Assembly (NCBI RefSeq): GCF_029278605.1
Contig: NZ_CP119573.1
Span: 310,001 to 374,000 of the forward strand
Direction: 5' to 3'
DNA: 64,000 nucleotides
Source: Cupriavidus sp. WKF15
GTDB lineage: Bacteria > Pseudomonadota > Gammaproteobacteria > Burkholderiales > Burkholderiaceae
Below are positions 27,482 to 35,779 of the stretch, in pieces. The notes below the pieces were generated by a model. The model saw only the letters and a program-made list of their open reading frames with translations, ran no database searches and was not told where the DNA came from. Position 1 is the first letter of the stretch. Every line of letters starts with the position of its first letter. A program made the translations under genes and the position numbers.

Positions 27482-28348
27482 GTGGCCGGTACTCAAATCG
27501 CAACGCCAGATGCCCCCACTGCCGGCGCAGCCACGCCGGCCGCATCCTCGGGCAGTTCCTTCCACGCAGCCATGCGCATCCTGCCCGTGGCTCAGCGGCA
27601 GGCCATGTTCGAGATCTATGCCTTCTGCCGGGCAGTCGACGATATCGCCGACTGCGACGCACCGCATGCCGAGCGGCTTGCCGGCCTGGATGCCTGGCGG
27701 CGCGACATCGGCCTGTGCTATGCCGGCCTGGCCCCTGCCGCGCTACGGTCCCTGGCACAGCAGATTGACGCCTTCCATCTGCGCCAGCAGGACTTCCTGG
27801 ATGTGATCGACGGCATGACCATGGACGTGGTCGCCGATATCCGCGCGCCCGACGCCGCTACGCTGGACCTGTACTGCGACCGCGTCGCGAGTGCGGTGGG
27901 CCGGCTTGCCGTGCGCGTGTTCGGCATGGACGAGGCCCCGGGCCTGGCGCTGGCGCATCATCTCGGGCGGGCGCTGCAACTCACCAATATCCTGCGCGAT
28001 ATCGACGAAGACGCCGCCATCGGCCGTCTCTACCTGCCGGCACCCGCACTGGTGGCCGCGGGCGTGCAAGGGCTGGAGCATGCCACGCCGCTGGAAGTCG
28101 TCGCCCATGCCGGCGTCGACGCGGCCTGCGCGGCCGTCGCACGCGAGGCGCAGGCCCACTACGAACAGGCCGATGCGGTCATGGCGCAGTGCCCGTCACG
28201 CGTGGTGCGCTCGCCGCGGATCATGTCCCAGGTCTATCACTGCCTGCTCACGCGCCTGCGCGCGCGGGGCTGGCGCGCACCGCGCACGCGCGTGCGCGTG
28301 CCGCGCGCGCAGATGCTGTGGATCGTTCTGCGCCACACCATGGTCTGA
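27482..28348 (+). CDS. hpnD: presqualene diphosphate synthase HpnD
   Basis: HpnD joins two farnesyl diphosphates to presqualene diphosphate, the first committed step to hopanoids in the HpnCDE route. The product (288 residues) starts its domain at SSGSSFHAAMRILP and carries two Asp-rich boxes, AVDDIADCD and DGMTMDV, plus LQLTNILRDIDED, all typical of trans-isoprenyl synthases. I chose the GTG at 27482 because GAGGAG stands four bases before it; an in-frame GTG at 27413 and ATG at 27443 would lengthen it. The gene shc follows after 100 bases. HpnC and HpnE are not in the window and must be encoded elsewhere if this route works. Confidence 0.88.
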   Translation: MAGTQIATPDAPTAGAATPAASSGSSFHAAMRILPVAQRQAMFEIYAFCRAVDDIADCDAPHAERLAGLDAWRRDIGLCYAGLAPAALRSLAQQIDAFHLRQQDFLDVIDGMTMDVVADIRAPDAATLDLYCDRVASAVGRLAVRVFGMDEAPGLALAHHLGRALQLTNILRDIDEDAAIGRLYLPAPALVAAGVQGLEHATPLEVVAHAGVDAACAAVAREAQAHYEQADAVMAQCPSRVVRSPRIMSQVYHCLLTRLRARGWRAPRTRVRVPRAQMLWIVLRHTMV

Positions 28349-28448
28349 AGATGCTGCAAGCGGATCCGCTGCGCGGCGCACGGCGCCCCGCGGCATCCCG
28401 AACACCATCTTCGAGGCACGCATGCGTCGTGCCGCACAAGGAGTTTGC

Positions 28449-30461
28449 ATGTTGATGAACGAGGCCGTCCTTGCCGCACCGCGAGCCGCCATGGCGCCCG
28501 CCGCGCCGGCCGCCCCGGACGCCCTGGAAACCGGTATCGGGCGTGCGCTCGATGCCCTGCTGGCCCAGCAGAAACCCGACGGGCACTGGATCTACGAGCT
28601 GGAAGCCGACGCCACCATCCCGGCCGAATACGTGCTCATGGTGCACTACCTGGGCGAGACGCCGGACCTGGCGCTGGAAGCACGCATCGCGCGCTACCTG
28701 CGGCGCATCCAGAATGCCGAGGGCGGCTGGCCGCTGTTCCATGAAGGCCGCTCTGACGTCAGTGCCAGCGTGAAGGCCTATTTTGCGTTGAAGATGGCCG
28801 GCGACGATCCGCAGGCCCCGCACATGACGCGCGCGCGCGCCGCCATCCTCGCCATGGGCGGCGCGGAAGCGAGCAACGTCTTCACGCGCACGCTGCTGGC
28901 GCTGTATGGCGTAATGTCCTGGCAGGCGGTGCCGATGATGCCGGTGGAAATCATGCTGTTGCCGCAGTGGTTCCCGTTCCATCTGTCGAAGGTATCGTAC
29001 TGGGCCCGCACGGTGATCGTGCCGCTGCTGGTGTTGAACAGCCTGCGGCCGCAGGCGCGCAACCCGCGCAAGGTCGGCATCGACGAGCTGTTTGCCGCCC
29101 CGCGCGAAGGCGTGCGGCTGCCACCGAAGGCAGCCCACCAGCACGCCGGCTGGTATTCGCTGTTCCGCGGCGCCGATGCGCTGCTGCGCGCTGCCGAGCC
29201 CGTCATGCCGGGCGCGCTGCGCCGCCGCGCCATCGATGCAGCGGTTGCATTCGTGCGCGAACGGCTCAACGGCGAAGATGGCCTTGGCGCAATCTTTCCC
29301 GCCATGGCGAACTCGGTAATGATGTTCGACGTGCTCGGCATTCCGCCCGATGATGCCGACCGCGCCGTGGCGCGGCGCTCGATCGAGAAGCTGCTGGTCA
29401 TCCATGACGACGAAGCCTACTGCCAGCCATGCCTGTCGCCGGTGTGGGATACCGCGCTGGCGGCCCATGCGCTGCTGGAAACCGGCGAGCCACGCGCCAC
29501 GGCCGCAGTCAGGCACGCGCTGGACTGGCTGCGCCCGCTACAGGTACTCGATTTGCGCGGCGACTGGACGGTACGCCGGCCGGATGTGCGGCCGGGCGGC
29601 TGGGCGTTCCAGTACGCCAACCCGCACTACCCCGACGTGGACGACACCGCGGTCGTTGCCGCGGCGATGAACCGCGCCGCCCAGGCAGACCGCGCCGCAG
29701 ACGCCGACCATGCGGACCCGAACGCCAAAGCGGTCACGCGCGCGATCGAATGGATCGTCGGCATGCAGAGCGGCAACGGCGGCTGGGGCGCGTTCGAGCC
29801 GGAGAACACGCACCTGTACCTGAACAACATCCCGTTCGCGGACCACGGCGCGTTGCTCGATCCGCCCACGGCGGATGTGTCGGCACGTTGCCTGTCCATG
29901 CTGTGCCAGACCGGAGACACGCCCGACAAGAGCGAACCGGCCGCGCGCGCGCTGCGCTACCTGCTGGCCGAGCAGATGCCTGACGGAAGCTGGTTCGGGC
30001 GCTGGGGCACCAACTATATCTATGGCACGTGGAGCGCCTTGTGCGCGCTCAACGCCGCGGGCCTGGACCGCGACGCTCCGCCGGTGCGGCGCGCTGCCGA
30101 GTGGCTGGCCGGCATCCAGAACGCGGACGGCGGCTGGGGCGAAGACGGCGACAGCTACAAGCTCGAATACCGCGGCTACGAACGCGCGCCCAGCGTTGCA
30201 TCGCAAACGGCCTGGGCACTGCTGGGATTGATGGCGGCCGGCGAGGCCGGGCATCCCGCCGTGGCACGCGGCATCGGCTACCTGCTGCGCACGCAGCAGC
30301 CCGATGGCCTGTGGCGCGAGCCGCGCTTCACCGCCGTCGGTTTCCCGCGCGTGTTCTACCTGCGCTATCACGGCTACGCGCGCTACTTCCCGCTGTGGGC
30401 GCTGGCGCGCTACCGCAACCTGCAGCGCAGCAGCACGCGCCAGGTGGCGTGGGGATTGTGA
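28449..30461 (+). CDS. shc: squalene-hopene cyclase
   Basis: Squalene-hopene cyclase converts squalene to hopene/hopanol at the inner membrane, giving hopanoids that stiffen membranes. The 670-residue product has the catalytic acid motif DVDD at residues 396-399 and many QW-type repeats (for example QKPDGHWIYELE, QNAEGGWPLF, QSGNGGWGAFE, QNADGGWGEDG). The ATG at 28449 is preceded by AAGGAG at ideal spacing. The stop TGA overlaps the GTG of hpnG. Length and motifs are complete, so the enzyme should be active. Confidence 0.96.
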   Translation: MLMNEAVLAAPRAAMAPAAPAAPDALETGIGRALDALLAQQKPDGHWIYELEADATIPAEYVLMVHYLGETPDLALEARIARYLRRIQNAEGGWPLFHEGRSDVSASVKAYFALKMAGDDPQAPHMTRARAAILAMGGAEASNVFTRTLLALYGVMSWQAVPMMPVEIMLLPQWFPFHLSKVSYWARTVIVPLLVLNSLRPQARNPRKVGIDELFAAPREGVRLPPKAAHQHAGWYSLFRGADALLRAAEPVMPGALRRRAIDAAVAFVRERLNGEDGLGAIFPAMANSVMMFDVLGIPPDDADRAVARRSIEKLLVIHDDEAYCQPCLSPVWDTALAAHALLETGEPRATAAVRHALDWLRPLQVLDLRGDWTVRRPDVRPGGWAFQYANPHYPDVDDTAVVAAAMNRAAQADRAADADHADPNAKAVTRAIEWIVGMQSGNGGWGAFEPENTHLYLNNIPFADHGALLDPPTADVSARCLSMLCQTGDTPDKSEPAARALRYLLAEQMPDGSWFGRWGTNYIYGTWSALCALNAAGLDRDAPPVRRAAEWLAGIQNADGGWGEDGDSYKLEYRGYERAPSVASQTAWALLGLMAAGEAGHPAVARGIGYLLRTQQPDGLWREPRFTAVGFPRVFYLRYHGYARYFPLWALARYRNLQRSSTRQVAWGL

Positions 30462-31168
30462 ACGGCACCCCTGATGCGCCTGTCGTGGGCGAGCCGTGCG
30501 TGCTCGTGGTCTGCGGCATGGACTTCGAAGCAAGGATCGCGGCTGGTCCGGGCAGCGAAGTGGTGGTCGGCCTGCGCGGTGCGGCACTGGCCGCGGCTAT
30601 CGAGCGCAGCGCGGGCGAATGCGCCGGGATCCTCAGCTTCGGCGTGGCCGGCGGCCTGGATCCCGCGCTGGCACCGGGCGCGGTCGTCATTGCCACCAGC
30701 GTGCGCGACGAATCCAGCGGGCAATCCATGCCGGCCGATCCGGCCTGGATGCGCGCGCTGATGCGGGCGCTGCCGCAGGCGGCAGCCGGTGCGCTCGTCG
30801 GCTCGGACACCGCCGTAGCGACGCTCGCCGACAAGGCTGCCCTGTACGCCGCCAGCGGTGCGCTGGCCGTCGACATGGAGTCTCACATAGCCGCCCGCAT
30901 GGCGCGCAGCCATGGATTGCCTTTCGCTGCCTGCCGCGTGGTGATCGATCCGGCCACGCGCGCCGTCCCGCCACTGGCGCTGGCCGGGATGGGAAATGAC
31001 GGGCGCACCGATATCGGTGCGGTCATGGCGGGGTTGCTGAAGGCGCCGTGGCAATTGCCGGCGCTGATGCGGCTGGGGCGCGATGCCAGTGCCGCGCGTG
31101 CGAGTCTGTTGGCGGTACGGCGGGCTGTCGATCAGGACTTTGCGCTAGGCAACCAGCCTGCGAGCTAG
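30458..31168 (+). CDS. hpnG: hopanoid-associated nucleoside phosphorylase HpnG
   Basis: HpnG removes adenine from adenosylhopane, giving ribosylhopane, an early step in making side-chain-extended hopanoids. The 236-residue product belongs to the nucleoside-phosphorylase superfamily: SFGVAGGLDPALAPG near residue 62 and the ribose-binding DMESHIAARMA near residue 140. The start is the GTG at 30458, overlapping the shc stop (GTGA). HpnH, which makes adenosylhopane, is not in the window. Role follows from family and from the shc-hpnG linkage. Confidence 0.88.
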   Translation: MNGTPDAPVVGEPCVLVVCGMDFEARIAAGPGSEVVVGLRGAALAAAIERSAGECAGILSFGVAGGLDPALAPGAVVIATSVRDESSGQSMPADPAWMRALMRALPQAAAGALVGSDTAVATLADKAALYAASGALAVDMESHIAARMARSHGLPFAACRVVIDPATRAVPPLALAGMGNDGRTDIGAVMAGLLKAPWQLPALMRLGRDASAARASLLAVRRAVDQDFALGNQPAS

Positions 31169-31226
31169 AAGGTCTGACCAGCACTCGCCGGTACTGAATC
31201 CGACGAAGGCGTCCGTTCCCGGTGCC

Positions 31227-32483
31227 TCACCCAAACTTGCGCGCCGCATCCAGCGCCAGCCCCGACCCGATCCCGCCGAACAGGTCCCCTTCCACCCGCC
31301 GCGCCTGCGGCAGCAGTTCGCCGAGCCGCTGCCGCAGCAGCGGCACGCTGCTGGAGCCGCCCGTGAACAGGATGGTATCGACCGATTCCGCCTTCACGCC
31401 CGCCGTCACCAGCATGTCCTGCACGGTCTTCTCGGTCTTCGCCACGAGCTTGCCGATGGACTGGTCGAACTCTTCGCGCGTGATCGCAAGTCTCAGCTCG
31501 GGCTCGATGCGGTGCAGGTCCACGTCGGTGCGGTCCGTGCCCGAGAGCGCGATCTTGGCCGCTTCCATCTGGATGGCAAGCCAGTGGCCCGCGCGCTCGC
31601 GGATCAGGCGGATCAGCCGGTCGAGCATGGCGGTGTCGGCCGCGTCGCGATAGTTGTCCATCACGATCGACCACGCCTTGCGCGTGTAGACGAGGTTGAT
31701 GGTGTGCCAGCTCGCCAGGTCGAAATACTGCCCGGAGGGCATTTCCTTGCCGTTGCGCAGCTTGCTGCCCAGGCCCAGCAGCGGCATGGCGCGCGCCAGG
31801 CTCAGCGCGCGGTCGAAGTCGGTCCCGCCGATATGCACGCCGCCATTGGCCAGGATGTCGTCGCGCCGGTCGGTGCGGCTGGCGCGCTCGGGCGACAGCC
31901 GCACCAGCGAGAAGTCCGACGTGCCGCCGCCGATGTCGGCAACCAGCACGAGTTCTTCCTGCGCGATCTTCGCTTCATAGTCGAACGCGGCCGCGATCGG
32001 CTCGTACTGGAATTCAATGTCGCGGAACCCCGCATCGCGCGCGATCTCCGCGAGCGTCTGCTCGGCGAGCTGGTCGGCCTTCGGGTCCTCGTCGATGAAG
32101 AACACCGGCCGGCCCAGCACCGCGCGCGTGAACGTGGCGCCCGCCGCGCGCTCGGCGCGGCCTTTCAGTTCGCTGATGAAGTGCGCCAGCAGCTTGCGGA
32201 AGGGCATGGCCTGCCCCATCACCTCGGTGCTGTCTTCCATCATCGAGGTACCGAGCAGGCTCTTGAGCGAGCGCATCAGCCGCCCTTCGTAGCCGGCCAG
32301 GTAGTCCTCCAGCGCCGCGCGGCCATAGCTGACCAGCGGGTCTTCGGCATGGAAAAAGATCACTGAAGGCAGCGTGAGCTTGCCGTCTTCCAGCGGCAGG
32401 AGCGCGGCCAGATGGCCGGGGCGGGTCCATCCCACCGTGGAGTTGGACGTGCCGAAGTCCAGGCCGCATGCGTTTGACATCAT
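31227..32483 (-). CDS. Hsp70-like ATPase (YegD type)
   Basis: The 418-residue product holds an actin/Hsp70 ATPase domain with phosphate-1 motif LDFGTSNSTVGW, phosphate-2 VADIGGGTSDFSLV and adenosine motif ILFTGGSSSVPLL. It is much shorter than DnaK (~640) and lacks the substrate-binding beta domain, as in the YegD group of atypical Hsp70 proteins. Chaperone targets are unknown. ATG codons at 32483 and 32480 are possible; GGAA precedes the first. It converges with hpnG and diverges from the Bug-receptor operon. Confidence 0.9.
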   Translation of the reverse strand: MMSNACGLDFGTSNSTVGWTRPGHLAALLPLEDGKLTLPSVIFFHAEDPLVSYGRAALEDYLAGYEGRLMRSLKSLLGTSMMEDSTEVMGQAMPFRKLLAHFISELKGRAERAAGATFTRAVLGRPVFFIDEDPKADQLAEQTLAEIARDAGFRDIEFQYEPIAAAFDYEAKIAQEELVLVADIGGGTSDFSLVRLSPERASRTDRRDDILANGGVHIGGTDFDRALSLARAMPLLGLGSKLRNGKEMPSGQYFDLASWHTINLVYTRKAWSIVMDNYRDAADTAMLDRLIRLIRERAGHWLAIQMEAAKIALSGTDRTDVDLHRIEPELRLAITREEFDQSIGKLVAKTEKTVQDMLVTAGVKAESVDTILFTGGSSSVPLLRQRLGELLPQARRVEGDLFGGIGSGLALDAARKFG

Positions 32484-32627
32484 CGATTCCGTTCTTTGTA
32501 CAACTACTGCTAGTTCCCCGGGCCAGCCAATGGGCCGGCGCAGGCCGGGCGCCATTGTAGTGGCAGATGCCGGCCGCGTTCGGCCCTTGACACCGTCAGC
32601 GGCGAATCCTATGCTCCTTTCGTTCTT

Positions 32628-32656
32628 TCTATAAGACCTACGTTCTGTCTTATAGA
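32628..32656. promoter_or_regulatory. perfect 10-bp inverted repeat before the Bug/CoA-transferase operon
   Basis: TCTATAAGAC (32628-32637) is repeated in reverse as GTCTTATAGA (32647-32656) around a nine-base centre. It lies 24 bases before the receptor ATG, and its right half (TATAGA) may overlap the -10 box. This is the layout of an operator. The IclR-type regulator 5 kb away is the best candidate: TATAGAA, shared with the right side of this site, also appears just upstream of that gene (38006-38012). Confidence 0.7.
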
Positions 32657-32680
32657 ATTTAATAGATATCAGGAGACGAC

Positions 32681-33676
32681 ATGACTTTCCCGCACCGCCG
32701 CAAGCTTCACACCTGTGCCCGCGCACTGCTGTGCCTCGCCATCCCCGGATTCATGGCAGCCGCGGCACCGGTCCACGCCGACACCTACCCGAGCCAGCCG
32801 GTGCGCCTGGTGGTACCGTTCCCGCCCGCGGGCGGCACGGACGTGCTGTCGCGGCTGGTGTTCAACAAGGTGGGGCTGGCCACGCACTGGAACGTGGTGG
32901 TGGAAAACCGCGCCGGCGCGGGTGGCAATATCGGCCTGGATGTCGTCGCCAAGGCCCGGCCCGACGGCTACACCCTGGGCATGGGCCAGACCGCGAACCT
33001 GGCGATCAATCCGACCCTCTACCCGAAGATGCCCTATGACGCGGTCAAGGACTTCGCGCCCGTGGTGCTGGTCTCCGCCCAGCCAGTGGTGCTGATCGTG
33101 CGCGCCGATTCCCCGTACAAGACGGTCGCGGAACTCGTGGCGGCCGCCAAGGCCAAGCCGCTGTCGATGGCCTCTGCCGGCACCGGCACCGTGGGCCACC
33201 TGACCGGCGAGATGTTCGCGCGCCGCACCGGCATCAAGGCGCTGCACGTGCCCTACAAGGGCGCGTCGCCGGCCTTGACCGACCTGCTCGGCGGCCAGAC
33301 CGACTTCTATTTCGCCACGCCGCCCATTGCGATGCCGATGATCAAGGCCGGCAAGATCCGCGCGCTGGCGGTCACGTCCGGCAAGCGCCTGCCGCTGCTG
33401 CCGGCCGTGCCGACCGTGGCCGAATCGGGCTACGCCGGCTTCCAGGCGGAAGACTGGAAGGCGCTGGTGGCGCCGGCGGGCACCTCCCCCGAAGTGGTCA
33501 AGCGGCTCAACGCCGAGGTCAACAAGGCGCTCGCCCAGCCCGACACCGTCAGCAAGCTGCGCGAGGAAGGCAGCGAACCGCGCGGCGGCAGCGCCCAGGA
33601 CCTGGCCGCCTTCATCAAGGCCGAGAACGCACGCTGGGGCACGATCGTGAAGGAATCCGGCGCGCGCGTAGAGTAA
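32681..33676 (+). CDS. Bug-family tripartite tricarboxylate transporter receptor
   Basis: Periplasmic solute receptor of 331 residues with a signal peptide cut near AAPVHA|DTYPS (residue 33). The family segments YPSQPVRLVVPFPPAGGTD, VVENRAGAGGNIG, SAGTGTVGHLTGEMF and HVPYKGASPALTDLLGGQ are complete. Bug receptors bind small carboxylates. No TctA/TctB membrane genes are adjacent, as is common for Bug genes, which outnumber transporters in these genomes. Ribosome site AGGAG stands at 32671. First gene of an operon with a CoA-transferase and a citryl-CoA-lyase-like gene, so a di- or tricarboxylate such as a citrate-type acid is a plausible ligand. Confidence 0.93.
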   Translation: MTFPHRRKLHTCARALLCLAIPGFMAAAAPVHADTYPSQPVRLVVPFPPAGGTDVLSRLVFNKVGLATHWNVVVENRAGAGGNIGLDVVAKARPDGYTLGMGQTANLAINPTLYPKMPYDAVKDFAPVVLVSAQPVVLIVRADSPYKTVAELVAAAKAKPLSMASAGTGTVGHLTGEMFARRTGIKALHVPYKGASPALTDLLGGQTDFYFATPPIAMPMIKAGKIRALAVTSGKRLPLLPAVPTVAESGYAGFQAEDWKALVAPAGTSPEVVKRLNAEVNKALAQPDTVSKLREEGSEPRGGSAQDLAAFIKAENARWGTIVKESGARVE

Positions 33677-33730
33677 TCGCCGCTGTCCCGCTCCGTCCCG
33701 GCCCGTCCCCGCATTCCGCAGGAAACCATC

Positions 33731-34930
33731 ATGCAAAAACCGTTGCGCCATGTGCGCGTACTCGACCTGACCAATGTGCTGGCGGGCCCGTTCTGCTGCC
33801 ACCAGCTCGCGCACATGGGCGCCGAGGTCATCAAGGTGGAAACGCCTGGCACCGGCGACCTGGCACGCCAGCTTGGCGCTGACGCGGAACTGAACCAGCG
33901 CCTGATGGGCGTGTCGTTCCTGGCGCAGAACCCCGGCAAGCAGTCGATCACGCTCAACCTCAAGCACGCGCGCGGCAAGGAAGTGTTCCGCAAGCTGGTG
34001 CAAAGCGCCGATGTCGTGGTCGAGAACTTCCGCCCCGGCGTCATGACGCGCCTGGGACTCGGCTATGACACCCTGAAGCAGGACAACCCGCGCCTGATCT
34101 ACTGCGCGATCTCCGGCTTCGGCCAGGACGGGCCGCTGTCGGACCTGCCGGCCTACGACCAGATCATCCAGGGCATGTCCGGCGTGATGAGCATCACCGG
34201 CGACGCGCAGACCGCGCCGTACCGCGTCGGCTATCCGGTGTCGGACACCATCGGCGGCATCACGGCGGCCTTTGCCATTGCGGCGTCGCTGGCGGACCAC
34301 CAGCGTACCGAAGGCTATTTCATCGACGTGTCGATGCTCGAAGCCACGCTTGCCACCATGGGCTGGGTGGTCTCGAACCACCTGATCGCCGGCCAGACGC
34401 CGGCCCCGATGGGTAACGAGAATTTCACGGCCAGCCCGTCCGGCACCTTCCGCACCGGCGACGGCCTGCTGAACATCGCCGCCAACAAGCAGGAGCAGTT
34501 CGAGTCCGTATGCCGCGTGGTGGGCCGCCCCGACCTGATCGCCGACGAGCGCTTTGCCGCGCGCCAGGCGCGACTGGCGAACCGCGCCGCACTGACGCAG
34601 GCACTGGAAGCCGAACTGGCAAAGAAGTCCGCCGAAGCGTGGTGGACCCTGCTCAACGATGCCGGTGTCCCGGCCGGCCCCGTGCTGGGCGTGCCCCAGA
34701 CCCTGGAGCAAGCGCAGGTGCGCGACCGCGGCATGATCGGCACCTTCGCCGACGTGCCCGGCGTCGGCCGCGACATCCGCGTGGTGCGCACCGGCTTCAA
34801 GCTGAACCGCGAAGCACCCTCGGTAGACACCCCGCCGCCGCAGCTGGGCGAGCACACGCGGCAGATCCTTGCCGGCCTGGGCTACAGCGAAACCGAAATC
34901 GATACCCTCGGACAGGAGCGTGCAATATGA
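33731..34930 (+). CDS. class III CoA-transferase (CaiB/BaiF family)
   Basis: The 399-residue protein is a family III acyl-CoA transferase. RVLDLTNVLAGPFCCHQLAHMGAEVIKVE at the N-terminus (recognised core LAGPFCCHQLAHMGAEVIK) and the segment ENFRPGVMTRLGLGYD near residue 98 are typical; the catalytic Asp is expected in the central AYDQIIQGMSG region near residue 140-170. It moves CoA between carboxylic acids. The stop overlaps the start of the citryl-CoA-lyase-like gene (ATGA), so both act on the same pathway: probably activation of an acid to its CoA ester followed by cleavage. Confidence 0.92.
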   Translation: MQKPLRHVRVLDLTNVLAGPFCCHQLAHMGAEVIKVETPGTGDLARQLGADAELNQRLMGVSFLAQNPGKQSITLNLKHARGKEVFRKLVQSADVVVENFRPGVMTRLGLGYDTLKQDNPRLIYCAISGFGQDGPLSDLPAYDQIIQGMSGVMSITGDAQTAPYRVGYPVSDTIGGITAAFAIAASLADHQRTEGYFIDVSMLEATLATMGWVVSNHLIAGQTPAPMGNENFTASPSGTFRTGDGLLNIAANKQEQFESVCRVVGRPDLIADERFAARQARLANRAALTQALEAELAKKSAEAWWTLLNDAGVPAGPVLGVPQTLEQAQVRDRGMIGTFADVPGVGRDIRVVRTGFKLNREAPSVDTPPPQLGEHTRQILAGLGYSETEIDTLGQERAI

Positions 34931-35778
34931 GCGAAACCAGCCAGACCATGGACCCCGGCCAGCAGATGTCCCAGGACTGGTGGCGCACGGAAATCATCGA
35001 CATGCGCCCCGGCGAGATCCGCTACCGCGGCTACCCGATCGAGCAACTGATCGGCCAGGTCTCGTTCGCGCAGATGATCTGGCTGATGCTGCGCGGCGAG
35101 CTGCCGGGCCCGGGCCAGGGCGAGCTGCTCGATGCGGCGCTGATGGCTGCCGTGGATCACGGGCCGCAGGCGCCCAGCATCGCCATAGCGCGCATGGCGG
35201 CCACGTGCGGCGTCGGGCTGAACAATGCCATGGCCTCGGCGGTCAACGTGCTCGGCGACGTGCATGGCGGCGCCGGCGAGCAGGCGGTGGAGCTGTACCA
35301 GGACATCGCGCGGCGCATCGACGCAGGCGCTGCGCTGGATCCGGCGGTCAGCGCTGGCCTGCAGCACTACCGCGACCTGCACGGCAAGTTCGTGTCGGGC
35401 TTCGGCCATCGCTTCCACCCGCTGGATCCGCGCGCGCCGCGGCTGCTGGCGCTGGTGGACCAGGCGGCGGAGAAAGGCGTGGTGAACGGCCGCTACGCCG
35501 CGATCGCGCGGGCCGTGGAACGCGCGCTGGGCGAAGGCCGCAGCAAGCCGGTGCCGATGAATATCGACGGCGCCACGGCGGTGATCTATGCGGAACTCGG
35601 CTTTCCGGCGCCGCTGGCGCGCGGGCTGTTCTGCCTGTCGCGCTCGGTCGGCATCCTGGCCCATGCGTGGGAACAGACCCAGCAGGGCGGCCGCAACAAG
35701 GGGCCGATCCCGCGCCAGTTCCTGTGGACGTATGACGGCACGCCGCAGCGCGATGTGCCGGGCGGTCCGGAGGCCTGA
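34927..35778 (+). CDS. citrate synthase-superfamily lyase (citryl-CoA lyase-like)
   Basis: The 283-residue product matches the short citrate-synthase-related proteins annotated as citryl-CoA lyase. Segments MRPGEIRYRGYPIEQLIG, NVLGDVHGGAGEQAVELY and FVSGFGHRFHPLDPRAPRL carry the His and Asp residues expected in this fold. It lacks the N-terminal domain of full citrate synthase (~430 residues). It would split a citryl-CoA-like thioester into acetyl-CoA and an oxo-acid. The ATG at 34927 overlaps the CoA-transferase stop. The true substrate could be another 3-hydroxy-3-carboxyacyl-CoA. Confidence 0.85.
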   Translation: MSETSQTMDPGQQMSQDWWRTEIIDMRPGEIRYRGYPIEQLIGQVSFAQMIWLMLRGELPGPGQGELLDAALMAAVDHGPQAPSIAIARMAATCGVGLNNAMASAVNVLGDVHGGAGEQAVELYQDIARRIDAGAALDPAVSAGLQHYRDLHGKFVSGFGHRFHPLDPRAPRLLALVDQAAEKGVVNGRYAAIARAVERALGEGRSKPVPMNIDGATAVIYAELGFPAPLARGLFCLSRSVGILAHAWEQTQQGGRNKGPIPRQFLWTYDGTPQRDVPGGPEA

Positions 35779-35779
35779 C

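Noticed and set aside
32669..34855. Minus-strand open frame of 728 codons
   Set aside because: Mirror of the Bug receptor and CoA-transferase genes; sequence is low-complexity His/Gly/Arg-rich with no start signal.
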